Source: OPU3-GD-OMZ sp964515235 (GTDB lineage Bacteria; Pseudomonadota; Gammaproteobacteria; Methylococcales; Methylomonadaceae). From it: a stretch of 28,092 bases of DNA. The stretch is taken from assembly GCA_964515235.1 (NCBI GenBank), contig CAZEVO010000025.1, positions 1 through 28,092 of the forward strand, written 5' to 3'. Made by a program: the position numbers and the translations under genes. The notes beneath the pieces are model-generated. The model ran no database searches and had not been told where the DNA came from. It saw nothing but the letters and a program-made list of their open reading frames with translations. Positions 8,487-17,289 of this stretch are shown here, piece after piece. How positions within the stretch are numbered: the stretch's first letter is position 1; every line of letters begins with the position of its first letter.

Positions 8487-10784
8487 TTAGAAAAGTCCAT
8501 CCATAGGCGTGATCCTGTGATTTTCAGGCGATTTCTGTTGCTGTTCTGTCGGTGTTTTCTTGGGTACGAATTCTTTTCGGAAATATTCCCATATACCTTT
8601 TCTAGTCGGTTGTTCGGGAGTTCCTGTTTTGGGATTGATGTAAGCCTTGACGATGCCTTTAGGTGGAGTTAAAGACTTTTCAGGTTGATCTTGTAGCGCA
8701 GCCTTCATAAAATCTATCCACATCGGGAGTGCTGTTCGTCCTCCGGTTTCTTTTTTTCCAAGCGGTTCAGAGTTATCGAATCCCACCCAAGTGATCGTTG
8801 TGATTTTAGGGGAAAAGCCATTAAACCATGCATCACGTTGTTGATTAGTCGTACCGGTTTTTCCTGCGAGATCTTTTCTACCTAATGATTTAGCCCGTCT
8901 TGCAGTTCCTCTATTGACTACATCTTGTAATAAGCTGTTCATTAAGAAGTTTATTTCAGGAGATAGAATTCTAGGAGCTAAGTTATTTTTGTGTTGTTGA
9001 GTGACGTTACAGGTTGAGCATGCAATTTTTCGTTGTGTTTGAAAAATAATTTCGCCGTTACTGTTTTCTATACGGTTAATTGCGTAGGGTTTAACCAAAA
9101 AACCGCCATTTGCAAAGACTGAAAAAATTCGGGCCATTTCTAATGGTGAAGCCGTACCGCTACCTAGAGCAAGCGTTAAGTTTTTTGGGAGTTGGGGCTC
9201 AGAAAGACCAAAACGTTTAGCGGTAGAGATTATTTTGGCTATCCCAATTTCACGGAGTAGTCGGATTGAAATCAAATTTCTTGAATTTCTTAATGCGGTT
9301 CGCAGTCGGGTCGGACCAAAAAATTTACCACTATAATTTTCAGGGCGCCATGCAGCCTCATTAGATTTATTGTCATAGACAATTGGAGCGTCATTGATAA
9401 TGCTCGCTACAGTATAACCATTTTCTAAAGCGGTTGTGTAAAGTATGGGCTTGAACCCGGATCCCGGTTGGCGTTTGAGTTGAGTGGCGCGATTAAATTT
9501 ACTACGCTGAAAATCGTAACCGCCAACCAAAGAAATAATGGCGCCCGTTTGCGAGTCGATAGAAATTAGTGCCCCTTCAACTTCTGGTTCTTGACTGAGG
9601 CGCCACTGTCCGTTTGACTGTCTAACTCGTACAAGTGATCCAGGTTGAAATAATGTTTCTGTGAGGTTATTTGGATTCGCATTAGGAGTAGGTAATGCCC
9701 ATCTAAAGTTCTTCTGAGAGATGTGAACGATTGTCTTGTCAGGTAATTGTGCTGTAATTTGATCTGGGGTTACTGCCTCAATAGTTGCAAGGGTGGTATC
9801 GCCAATGTGTTGTGGGCTGAGTAAAGGGTTAATAGGGTTGGTTCGGTAACCGTGACGTTCATCATAATTATGTAAGGCATGTCTCAGTGCGCTAGTAGCT
9901 GTTTTTTGTAATTTAATATTTAATGTTGTGTAGACCTTTAAGCCCGATTCATAGGCTTTATCACCGAGTAACTTGATAACTTCAGTTCTAACCATGTCAG
10001 AAAAATAGGGCGCAGTTACTGTGCTAAGTTGTTTCTGACGAGTAGCGGTAATCGGTTGAGAATAGGCGTTATTAAATTCAATTTGATTGATAAACCCTAG
10101 CGCTAGCATTCGATTTAAAACATAGTTACGCCGTGTTAATGCGCGCTTTGGGTCGTTAATGGGGTTAAGACTGGAGGGTGCTTTAGGTAGTCCTGCAATC
10201 ATGGCGAGTTGAGCAAGAGATAAATTGCTGAGTGGTTGGTGATAGTACACTTCGGAAGCTGCAGCAACACCATAAGCCTTACGGCCCAAAAATATCTTAT
10301 TAATATAGAGTTCTAATATCTCGTTCTTTGTTAGTTCGTTTTCAATTTTTAATGCCAAGATAATTTCTTTTATTTTTCTAACATAGGTTTTTTCACGAGT
10401 CAGTAAAAAATTTCTGGCAACTTGCATAGTGATCGTACTGCCGCCTTGTTTCTTTTTTCCCGAGAGGACGAGTTTAAAAATAGCGCGTAACAAACCTCTA
10501 AGATCAACGCCATAGTGAGAATAAAAACGTTGGTCCTCAGCAGCTATAAAAGCCTTTATCAGTTGTGGTGGAACCCGGTTATAGGAAATAGGCGTACGTT
10601 TTTTTTCACCAAACTGATCAATTAGAATATTGTCTTGGCTGTATATTTTGAGTGGTGTTTGGTAATTGATATTTTTTAATGAAGCAGTATTGGGTAACTG
10701 GGTAATGAGGGTGGTGTAAATTAAGATACCTGAGGAGATAATCGTAATAAAAACAGTTGCTATAAGTAAAGCGGTTTTAGTCAT
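8487..10784 (-). CDS. mrcA: Penicillin-binding protein 1A, bifunctional peptidoglycan synthase
   Basis: This class A penicillin-binding protein polymerises glycan strands and crosslinks stem peptides in the periplasm while anchored in the inner membrane by one N-terminal segment (about residues 5-28). The glycosyltransferase domain has AAEDQRFYSHYG with catalytic Glu83, then GGSTITMQVARN and YGVAAASEVY. An OB-like linker region covers roughly 310-400. The transpeptidase domain has the catalytic S-x-x-K at Ser442-Lys445 (GSGFK), the SRN motif at 501-503 and KTGTT from Lys641. The 765 residues are slightly fewer than in E. coli PBP1a (850). A Cys pair (588, 591) lies in the late transpeptidase domain. 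Divergence from pilM is the classic gammaproteobacterial arrangement, which supports PBP1A over PBP1B. Confidence 0.94.
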   Translation of the reverse strand: MTKTALLIATVFITIISSGILIYTTLITQLPNTASLKNINYQTPLKIYSQDNILIDQFGEKKRTPISYNRVPPQLIKAFIAAEDQRFYSHYGVDLRGLLRAIFKLVLSGKKKQGGSTITMQVARNFLLTREKTYVRKIKEIILALKIENELTKNEILELYINKIFLGRKAYGVAAASEVYYHQPLSNLSLAQLAMIAGLPKAPSSLNPINDPKRALTRRNYVLNRMLALGFINQIEFNNAYSQPITATRQKQLSTVTAPYFSDMVRTEVIKLLGDKAYESGLKVYTTLNIKLQKTATSALRHALHNYDERHGYRTNPINPLLSPQHIGDTTLATIEAVTPDQITAQLPDKTIVHISQKNFRWALPTPNANPNNLTETLFQPGSLVRVRQSNGQWRLSQEPEVEGALISIDSQTGAIISLVGGYDFQRSKFNRATQLKRQPGSGFKPILYTTALENGYTVASIINDAPIVYDNKSNEAAWRPENYSGKFFGPTRLRTALRNSRNLISIRLLREIGIAKIISTAKRFGLSEPQLPKNLTLALGSGTASPLEMARIFSVFANGGFLVKPYAINRIENSNGEIIFQTQRKIACSTCNVTQQHKNNLAPRILSPEINFLMNSLLQDVVNRGTARRAKSLGRKDLAGKTGTTNQQRDAWFNGFSPKITTITWVGFDNSEPLGKKETGGRTALPMWIDFMKAALQDQPEKSLTPPKGIVKAYINPKTGTPEQPTRKGIWEYFRKEFVPKKTPTEQQQKSPENHRITPMDGLF

Positions 10785-10935
10785 TTTGAAATTTAGTACA
10801 CATTTTTTAAATCAAGAAATTACAAGTAAAGAAGCAACGATTAATAATTCTTAATGTTAACAAAATTTAGCGCGATAGGTCGGTCATAAAAGACAGGGAT
10901 TTTAAAATATTTTTTCATTGATTTTTTTGAAAATT

Positions 10936-10964
10936 TTAAACCCTGACTAAACTACGATTATGAT
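10936..10964 (+). promoter_or_regulatory. Possible promoter of the pilMNOPQ operon
   Basis: TATGAT (10959-10964) is a good -10 element, with TTAAAC 17 bases upstream as a poor -35. It lies about 30 bases before the pilM start in the 211-base divergent gap with mrcA. The weak -35 makes this tentative. Confidence 0.35.
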
Positions 10965-10995
10965 TGTAAGTATAGGTAGTTAGGATTCAAATGTA

Positions 10996-12078
10996 ATGGT
11001 TCTTTTAAATGATTTTGTCGCGTCTTTAAGCCGGTTTTTTTCTTTTAATAGTGAAGCTATAGTTGCTGTTGATTTTCATGAAACAGAAATAAGAGTTTTA
11101 GAGTTAATCAAGAAAGATGGCCAATATATTGTTGAGAATTTGTTGCGGGAACAGCTAAATATTGGACGTTCATTAGAAGCAGGAGTGGTTGGGTTTGATA
11201 AAAAATCAACAAGACTCAAAGAGATTGTAGAAGAACTAGGCTTAGTGGGTAAGTCGGCGTGCAGTAGTGTTTCTAATGCATTAGTGATGAGTAAGGTGAT
11301 TGTCTTATCTGATGCGTTAAGTGCTGATGAAATAGAGCATCAGGTGATGTTAGAAATTGATCAGTTTGTTCCTTATCCTATAGAGGAAATTAGTTTTGAT
11401 TATGAAATTCAGGAACCTACAGGTAAGAATGAGGAGCAGATTAATGTTTTGTTGGTAGCATCGCGTAGAGAGAATGTTGATGATCAAGTTGAAGTATTAT
11501 CTGCAGCAGGATTAAAGCCGGTTATTTTAGATGTAGATATCTATGCCATGGAGCGTGCTTTTTCGTTATTAGTAAGTCAACTGCCTAGCGATGCTATTGA
11601 TCAACCAGTTGCTATTTATGATTTTAAGGGAAACTCGGTTGTTTTGTATGTTATGCAGGGTAATAAAAATATTTACACACGGGAGCAAAATTTAATAGGA
11701 CAGCAAATAAATAAAGAATCTCATCAGTTTTATGGAAGTGAGGATTTACCAGAAGAAGGCGACTTAGGGCAGACTGAAAATCCAGCGGCAATAATTAATA
11801 ATAAGGTGGTTATTCAACAAGTTCTGAGGGGTTTGCAATTTTATGAGGCTGCTCATATTGCTGACCCGGTTGGGCATATTGTTTTGGCAGGTGATGTTAC
11901 TGTAAATAATGACATTGGTGAGGCAATAAGGCAGCAAGCAGAACTCGCTATCTCAGAAGCTGATCCTTTTAAAGACATGATTGTTCCGGAGAAATTGAAT
12001 GAGTTAGGTCTTAACTCATCTTTATTTATGATTTCTTGTGGTTTAGCGCTTAGGGGTAATGTTAATGGTGCTTATTAA
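10996..12078 (+). CDS. pilM: Type IV pilus assembly protein PilM (actin-like ATPase)
   Basis: PilM is a cytoplasmic actin/FtsA-like nucleotide-binding protein that binds the N-terminal tail of PilN and links the pilus motor to the inner-membrane alignment complex. The first nucleotide-binding strand is seen as AIVAVDFHETEIRVLEL near residue 20. The segment ALSADEIEHQVMLEIDQFVPYPIEEISFDYEI is the conserved PilM core, and IVLAGD near residue 300 is the second phosphate-binding region. The 360-residue length is normal. An AGGA about ten bases before the ATG supports the start. It is the first gene of pilM-N-O-P-Q, and the reading frames overlap or nearly abut along the whole operon. Confidence 0.93.
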   Translation: MVLLNDFVASLSRFFSFNSEAIVAVDFHETEIRVLELIKKDGQYIVENLLREQLNIGRSLEAGVVGFDKKSTRLKEIVEELGLVGKSACSSVSNALVMSKVIVLSDALSADEIEHQVMLEIDQFVPYPIEEISFDYEIQEPTGKNEEQINVLLVASRRENVDDQVEVLSAAGLKPVILDVDIYAMERAFSLLVSQLPSDAIDQPVAIYDFKGNSVVLYVMQGNKNIYTREQNLIGQQINKESHQFYGSEDLPEEGDLGQTENPAAIINNKVVIQQVLRGLQFYEAAHIADPVGHIVLAGDVTVNNDIGEAIRQQAELAISEADPFKDMIVPEKLNELGLNSSLFMISCGLALRGNVNGAY

Positions 12079-12619
12079 TTTATTGCCTTGGCGAGAGGAA
12101 GAAAGAAAGAAAAAACAGCGTGAATTTATAAGCGGGATAATGGTTTCGACATCAATAGCAGTCATCATTTTGATTGTCATACATCTTGTTTTAGCAAGTC
12201 TGCAAAGTGATCAGGCAAAACGAAATACTCTACTTACTAATGAAATCAAACTGCAAACCAAAAAACTCTCCGAAATTACCGGATTGGAAAAGAAAAAGCA
12301 GAAGTTGATAAATAAAATCAAAGTCATACAGGGATTGGAGCAATATCGGTTTGAAATAGTCCATGTTTTGGATGCCTTGGCTAAGGTTGCTCCTGAGGGT
12401 ATTTATTATACAAGTTTTACCCAGTCAGGTGATGAGTTAGAAGTTAAAGGAAAGTCGAATTCTAATGGCCAAATATCAAAGTTGATGCGATCAGTTGAAA
12501 ATTCCTTATGGTTAAAAACTCCTCAGTTACAGGTTATACAGGCGGATACTAAAGAAAGAACAGAGTATATCGACGACTTCATAGTCAATTTAAAGCAATT
12601 TCATAATCTAGTGGATTAA
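12065..12619 (+). CDS. pilN: Type IV pilus assembly protein PilN
   Basis: PilN is a bitopic inner-membrane protein. Its cytoplasmic INLLPWREEERKKKQ tail is the conserved docking peptide for PilM and is complete here. One membrane segment (about residues 25-45) is followed by a coiled coil rich in Lys and Glu and a small periplasmic ferredoxin-like domain that pairs with PilO. I place the start at the ATG at 12065: an AGGGG lies eight bases before it, whereas the ATG at 12059 is only two bases from that site. The gene overlaps the end of pilM by 14 bases, which implies translational coupling. The 184-residue length matches the family. Confidence 0.92.
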   Translation: MVLINLLPWREEERKKKQREFISGIMVSTSIAVIILIVIHLVLASLQSDQAKRNTLLTNEIKLQTKKLSEITGLEKKKQKLINKIKVIQGLEQYRFEIVHVLDALAKVAPEGIYYTSFTQSGDELEVKGKSNSNGQISKLMRSVENSLWLKTPQLQVIQADTKERTEYIDDFIVNLKQFHNLVD

Positions 12620-12637
12620 CTAGCAGATTTATCTTCA

Positions 12638-13234
12638 ATGAATATAGAGCTTAGCGCCGTAGAGACATGGTCAAAGAATGCCAAATTATTGGTAAGGGTC
12701 TGTGTTGGTTTAATTGTACTAATAATGGGATTCTATTTTGATGTCTCACCTCAGTGGTATCAATGGGAGAAACTAGAGGAAAAGGAACAGGAATTAAAAT
12801 TAACATTTGAGAGAAGGCAAAAAAAAGTAGTGAATTTTATTAGCTATAAAAATCAGTATTCTGAGGTGGAAAAGCAGTTGGTAAATATGTTGAATAAATT
12901 GCCAACTAAATCAGAAGTTGCAGATCTCTTGGTCGAGGTGTCACAAGTAGGTCTTAGTAGTGGGCTAAAGTTTAAGTTATTTAAGCCTATGGCGGGTCAG
13001 GAAAAAGAATTTTATCAAGAATTACCTATTCAAATTCAGGTTCTTGGGGATTATAAACAGTTTGCTGTTTTTATAAGTGGGCTTGCAGAGATGTCAAGAA
13101 TCGTGACCATTCATGATATTAATATCAAGCAATCAAGAGATCAACTGTTAACGATGAGTGCGATGATTAAAACTTATAGTGAACCGCAAGAAGACAAGGT
13201 TCGTAAGAGAATAAAAGGCAATGATTCAACATAA
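12638..13234 (+). CDS. pilO: Type IV pilus assembly protein PilO
   Basis: PilO is the partner of PilN in the inner-membrane alignment complex. It has one membrane segment (about residues 17-34, LVRVCVGLIVLIMGFYF), a periplasmic coiled coil, and a C-terminal ferredoxin-like domain. Typical family sequence is FISYKNQYSEVEKQL, then LPTKSEVADLLVEVSQVGL and LPIQIQVLGDYKQFAVF. The 198-residue length is normal. It starts 18 bases after pilN, and its last 14 bases overlap the start of pilP. Confidence 0.93.
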   Translation: MNIELSAVETWSKNAKLLVRVCVGLIVLIMGFYFDVSPQWYQWEKLEEKEQELKLTFERRQKKVVNFISYKNQYSEVEKQLVNMLNKLPTKSEVADLLVEVSQVGLSSGLKFKLFKPMAGQEKEFYQELPIQIQVLGDYKQFAVFISGLAEMSRIVTIHDINIKQSRDQLLTMSAMIKTYSEPQEDKVRKRIKGNDST

Positions 13235-13754
13235 ATTAAGGAACCTTTGGGTAGGGCTGTTGGCATTATTAGTTGTCGGTTGTAGTGATCAGGAGAGTGA
13301 TTTGGTGCAGTACGTTGGACATGTAAAGGCAATGCCGCCCAGTGAGATAGAGGCATTACCAAAGATGGTCGTTATTGATGCTTTTGAGTTTGATGCTGAA
13401 AATGTAAGAGATCCTTTTAAGCCATTAGAAATGATGGCTGCAAAGATGCCAGCATACGATGCATTATCGAATGCAGTACATCCCGATTATTCACGGTTAA
13501 AGCAAGCATTGGAATTTATGCCTTTAGATACATTAAGGATGGTTGGTACTGTTTTTTTTCAGTTGGAGTTATGGGCTTTGATTGAAACGTTGAGCGGTCA
13601 AATACATCGTGTAAGGGTGGGTGACTATATGGGTTCAAATCACGGTAAGGTTGTTGCAATCAAGGATTCAAGTATTGAGTTATTAGAGCTTGTTTCGGAT
13701 GTTGAGTCGGGAGTGTGGGTTAAGCGTAAGGCGAAATTGGAGATTCTGCAATGA
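13221..13754 (+). CDS. pilP: Type IV pilus assembly lipoprotein PilP
   Basis: PilP is a lipoprotein that bridges the PilN/PilO complex in the inner membrane to the outer-membrane secretin PilQ. The signal peptide ends in the lipobox LVVGC with the acylated Cys at position 21. The linker contains RDPFKPLE, a conserved feature of PilP, and the C-terminal beta domain carries MVGTVF, ALIETLSGQIHRVRVGDYMGSNHGKVVAI, which is the secretin-binding HR-like fold. The 177-residue length is typical. It overlaps pilO by 14 bases and pilQ by four (ATGA), so the three are translationally coupled. Confidence 0.94.
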   Translation: MIQHKLRNLWVGLLALLVVGCSDQESDLVQYVGHVKAMPPSEIEALPKMVVIDAFEFDAENVRDPFKPLEMMAAKMPAYDALSNAVHPDYSRLKQALEFMPLDTLRMVGTVFFQLELWALIETLSGQIHRVRVGDYMGSNHGKVVAIKDSSIELLELVSDVESGVWVKRKAKLEILQ

Positions 13755-15538
13755 GTAAATTGTTTTTAGGCATTGGTTTACTGCTCATGGTTGAAGTGAT
13801 GATGTTTTCATTTGCTTGGGCGATGGATGAGCAACAGCCAGGTTTAAATGATGTGGCTAAGTCGCCAGGGTTAAAGGTTAAGCCGAGCGATATTGCTAAA
13901 TTGATTCCGCAGCGGTTTATTACGGATATTAGTTTTACCGGTGGGCTTCGTGGTAAGGGGCACTTATTGATTACGTTCAATAATTCTAATGCATTTGTTA
14001 ACTTTAAGGAAGGCAGTAGCCAAGTTACTGTCTCTTTATTGAATACAGTTATAGCAAAACGTTTTTTGAAACGAATGAAGGTTAAGGCGCAAGGGACATT
14101 AGTTGATTTCATTGATTTCAAGCAATTAGCATCCGAAACCAAAGTTGTGATAAAGCTAAATACAGAGCATTTTCACTACACGAGCATTCAAGGTGAGAAA
14201 ACATTAAAAATCAATTTTACGCCAGCGCCAGGAGGAGGTGTCGAAAATAGACAAAAAAAAGAGCGTGTTAAGAAAGGGGAGCGTTTATCGCTAAATTTTA
14301 AAGAAATTGAAGTGCGTTCAGTTTTACAGGTGCTGTCTGATTTTACTGGGTTGAATATTATTGCAACTGATTCGGTTTCAGGAGCGGTCACATTAAAATT
14401 AAACGATGTGCCTTGGGATCAGGTATTGCCGTTAGTTTTAAAAGCTAAGGGGTTGGCTATGAGGCAAAACGATAATATCGTTTTAGTCGCGCCGGCAACT
14501 GAAATTAATAAAATAGAGGAGGCTGAGTTAGCTTCAAAAAAGGTAGCGGCTTATTTAGAGCAGTTGCAAACAGAATTTTTACAAATAAATTATGCTAAGG
14601 CAGCAGATATTAGAAAGATACTGGTTTCAGGTAATGGTATGTCAACAGCAGGGGGTAATTCGGTGGAAAACTCAATGCTTATTTCTGAACGTGGGGCGGT
14701 CGTTGTCGATGAAAGAACGAATACTTTAATTGTAAAAGATGTGCCAGTAAAGTTAAAAGAAATTACTCAGTTGATAGCGTTGCTAGATAAAGCGGTTCAA
14801 CAAGTTATGGTGGAGGCACGGATTGTGGTTGCTGATAAGTCCTTTGGTGAGGAAATGGGGGTTAGGTTTGGTGTTGCAGGGTCTAAAAGTGGGTCTACAG
14901 CAGCTACGGTTCATGCGCGTACTGGTAATATGGCTACGCCGACCTCACCGAACTCATTGCTTGACTTAGGAATTGATGCGATGAGTGCGCACCCTGTTGG
15001 GGCATTAGGGATGACTTTGGCAAGAGGGGCTGATTATGTGCTTAATTTAGAGTTATCAGCTTTGGAAAATGAGGGTAGAGGAGATATTATTGCTAATCCG
15101 AGGGTAATGACATCAGATCGAGTTAAAGCGGTCATAAAGCAAGGGGTTAAAAAGCAGATTACTGTACCGGAAACAGCAAATAATCCGGCATCACAGACCT
15201 TTATTGATGTGGTTTTAGAGTTAAATGTTACACCACATATTACGCCGAATGGTGAAGTGATTATGGAATTACTTGTTAAGAAAGATGATAATATTGCTGG
15301 TTCAGCGGATTTTGCTAATCGAGAAATTCAGACAACGGTAAAAGTAAAAGATGGCGAGACGATTGTTTTAGGGGGTGTCTATGAGGAAAAATCAGATCAA
15401 AACAATTATCGAGTACCTTACTTATCAAGTGTTCCTTTTTTTGGGAATCTTTTTAAAAAGAATGTGGATAGCTCAGTTAAAAAGGAATTACTCGTCTTTG
15501 TTACCCCAAAGATTGTAGGAAGTCGACAGATTCAATAA
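13751..15538 (+). CDS. pilQ: Type IV pilus secretin PilQ
   Basis: PilQ forms the outer-membrane secretin channel through which the pilus fibre leaves the cell. The domains in order are a signal peptide (about 1-24), one AMIN domain that would bind peptidoglycan (about 57-157), an STN/N0 domain starting with LSLNFKEIEVRSVLQVLSDF (about 179-248), an N1/NolW domain (about 276-350), and the secretin barrel domain (about 355-590). The barrel domain has VMVEARIV, NPRVMT, and the C-terminal DGETIVLGGVYEE and VPFFGNLFK motifs. At 595 residues it is shorter than the roughly 700-residue PilQ of Pseudomonas or Neisseria, mainly because only one AMIN domain is present. A strong terminator follows. Confidence 0.95.
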   Translation: MSKLFLGIGLLLMVEVMMFSFAWAMDEQQPGLNDVAKSPGLKVKPSDIAKLIPQRFITDISFTGGLRGKGHLLITFNNSNAFVNFKEGSSQVTVSLLNTVIAKRFLKRMKVKAQGTLVDFIDFKQLASETKVVIKLNTEHFHYTSIQGEKTLKINFTPAPGGGVENRQKKERVKKGERLSLNFKEIEVRSVLQVLSDFTGLNIIATDSVSGAVTLKLNDVPWDQVLPLVLKAKGLAMRQNDNIVLVAPATEINKIEEAELASKKVAAYLEQLQTEFLQINYAKAADIRKILVSGNGMSTAGGNSVENSMLISERGAVVVDERTNTLIVKDVPVKLKEITQLIALLDKAVQQVMVEARIVVADKSFGEEMGVRFGVAGSKSGSTAATVHARTGNMATPTSPNSLLDLGIDAMSAHPVGALGMTLARGADYVLNLELSALENEGRGDIIANPRVMTSDRVKAVIKQGVKKQITVPETANNPASQTFIDVVLELNVTPHITPNGEVIMELLVKKDDNIAGSADFANREIQTTVKVKDGETIVLGGVYEEKSDQNNYRVPYLSSVPFFGNLFKKNVDSSVKKELLVFVTPKIVGSRQIQ

Positions 15539-15557
15539 TAAGAAGCTATATAAAAAA

Positions 15558-15588
15558 TTAAAAAGGGGGCATAATGCCTCCTTTTTAA
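15558..15588. terminator. Strong hairpin terminator after pilQ
   Basis: A 14-base stem (15558-15571 pairing with 15575-15588, one G-T wobble) has a three-base TAA loop, and A and T tracts at its ends. It closes the pil operon 20 bases after pilQ. The symmetry would allow it to act in either direction, and it separates pilQ from aroK, which therefore probably has its own promoter or depends on read-through. Confidence 0.8.
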
Positions 15589-15616
15589 TTCGTGTTTCAA
15601 TGCCTTAATCAAGTTA

Positions 15617-16147
15617 ATGACCTTTAATAAAAATATATACTTAATAGGGCCTATGGGTGTTGGCAAGACAACTATCGGTCGGCAGTTAGCAAAGAAACTT
15701 GATGTGCCTTTTTATGACAGTGATAAAGTCATTGAGGAGCAGACAGGTGTAGATATAGCAACCATTTTTGAATTTGAAGGTGAGTCTGGGTTTAGACTTC
15801 GTGAGCAAAAGATTATTGAAGAGTTGGTTGAGTTTAAAGGCGTTGTTATAGCGACTGGAGGCGGCGTTGTTCTTGATGAGCTAAATAGAGACTTACTTGT
15901 TAAGAATGGTTTTGTTGTTTATTTGAGTTGTGCGGTTAATAAGTTACTAGAACGAACACATAAAGATAGTAAGAGGCCATTATTACAAACTGAGAATCGA
16001 AGGCAGAAAATTGAGGAGTTGCTTCAGGTGCGCGATCCATTATATTCAGCTTGTTCAGATTTGAAAGTTAATACAGGGAATATGTCTGGAAAGATGGTCG
16101 TGAGTTTTATTTTATCTGAGTATGATGTAGCTACTGAAAATTATTGA
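15617..16147 (+). CDS. aroK: Shikimate kinase
   Basis: This cytoplasmic enzyme phosphorylates shikimate at the 3-hydroxyl with ATP in the chorismate pathway. The Walker A loop GPMGVGKTT is at residues 11-19, the shikimate-binding DSD follows at about 35-37, and the FRLRE and ATGGGVV motifs are intact, as are the lid residues around KRPLL. The 176-residue length is normal. Its place between pilQ and aroB is conserved in Gammaproteobacteria and favours aroK over aroL. The next gene starts nine bases after its stop. Confidence 0.96.
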   Translation: MTFNKNIYLIGPMGVGKTTIGRQLAKKLDVPFYDSDKVIEEQTGVDIATIFEFEGESGFRLREQKIIEELVEFKGVVIATGGGVVLDELNRDLLVKNGFVVYLSCAVNKLLERTHKDSKRPLLQTENRRQKIEELLQVRDPLYSACSDLKVNTGNMSGKMVVSFILSEYDVATENY

Positions 16148-16156
16148 GTTATTTTA

Positions 16157-17239
16157 ATGAAAGTATTGAATGTTGATTTAGGGGAGCGAAGTTATCCTAT
16201 TTTTATCGGTTCCGATTTAATAGCAGATACGGATGTTTTTTCCCAGCATATAAAATCAAAGCAGGTTTTAATTGTAACGAATGAAACTATAGCGCCCTTG
16301 TATCTAGATGGAATGTTAGATTCTTTATCTGACTATCAAGTCCAAACCCTGGTCTTACCAGATGGTGAGGAGTATAAGACCGTGGATACAGTTACAACTA
16401 TATTTGATACTTTTCTAGAGAATCAGTATGGGCGTAGTGCAACGTTAATTGCTTTAGGTGGCGGAGTTATTGGAGATATGGGAGGGTTTGCGGCAGCTTG
16501 TTTTCAGCGTGGCATACCATTTATTCAGGTACCTACTACGTTGTTGGCGCAAGTGGATTCGTCAGTTGGCGGGAAGACAGGAGTTAATCACCCATTAGGA
16601 AAAAACATGATTGGTGCGTTTTATCAGCCAGAGTGTGTGGTGATTGACCTTCAAGTACTTAACACCTTGGATGATCGACAATTATCAGCAGGGTTAGCAG
16701 AAGTCATTAAATATGGCTTAATTCGTGATGTTGGGTTTTTCAGTTGGTTAGAGGAAAACATGTCTGACCTGTTAGCTAGAGATTATGATTCATTGAGTTA
16801 TGCCATTGAGCAGTGTTGTTTAGCGAAAGCGCAAATTGTAGCTGAGGATGAAAAAGAATCTGGCGTAAGGGCAATTTTGAATTTAGGACATACCTTTGGG
16901 CATGCAATTGAATCAGGTTCGGGTTATGGAACTTATTTACATGGTGAGGCAGTTGCAATTGGTTGTTGTCAGGCAGCTGATTTATCTCGGCGATTAGGCC
17001 GATTAACAGATCGTGATGTTAATAGGATTGTTGCTCTCTTTCAAAGGGCAGGACTATCAACAAGCCCACCTAATAATTTGTCTGTAGATGATTATTTGGG
17101 TTTCATGGGTCGAGATAAGAAGAATATTGATGGCAATATTCGTTTGATTATCTTGGCTAGAATTGGGTGGGCTGAGTTACCGTTAACAGTGAATACCGAT
17201 TTGCTGGTAGCTACTTTAGAAGGTTATGGTGCTGGTTAA
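16157..17239 (+). CDS. aroB: 3-dehydroquinate synthase
   Basis: This NAD+- and divalent-metal-dependent enzyme converts DAHP to 3-dehydroquinate, the second step of the shikimate pathway, in the cytoplasm. Visible hallmarks are the dinucleotide and phosphate regions LPDGEEYKT and GGGVIGDMGGFAA, the substrate loop QVPTTLLAQVDSSVGGKTGVN, KNMIGAFYQP, and the metal ligands in GLAEVIKYG and LNLGHTFGHAIE with HGEAVAIG. At 360 residues it has full length. It follows aroK closely and is probably cotranscribed with it. A damX-like gene, which often follows aroB in enteric bacteria, is absent; hemE comes next instead. Confidence 0.97.
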   Translation: MKVLNVDLGERSYPIFIGSDLIADTDVFSQHIKSKQVLIVTNETIAPLYLDGMLDSLSDYQVQTLVLPDGEEYKTVDTVTTIFDTFLENQYGRSATLIALGGGVIGDMGGFAAACFQRGIPFIQVPTTLLAQVDSSVGGKTGVNHPLGKNMIGAFYQPECVVIDLQVLNTLDDRQLSAGLAEVIKYGLIRDVGFFSWLEENMSDLLARDYDSLSYAIEQCCLAKAQIVAEDEKESGVRAILNLGHTFGHAIESGSGYGTYLHGEAVAIGCCQAADLSRRLGRLTDRDVNRIVALFQRAGLSTSPPNNLSVDDYLGFMGRDKKNIDGNIRLIILARIGWAELPLTVNTDLLVATLEGYGAG

Positions 17240-17289
17240 TTGTTGATTTAAGTAATTGATAGTAATTAATGAAAAATGATAGAGGTAAT

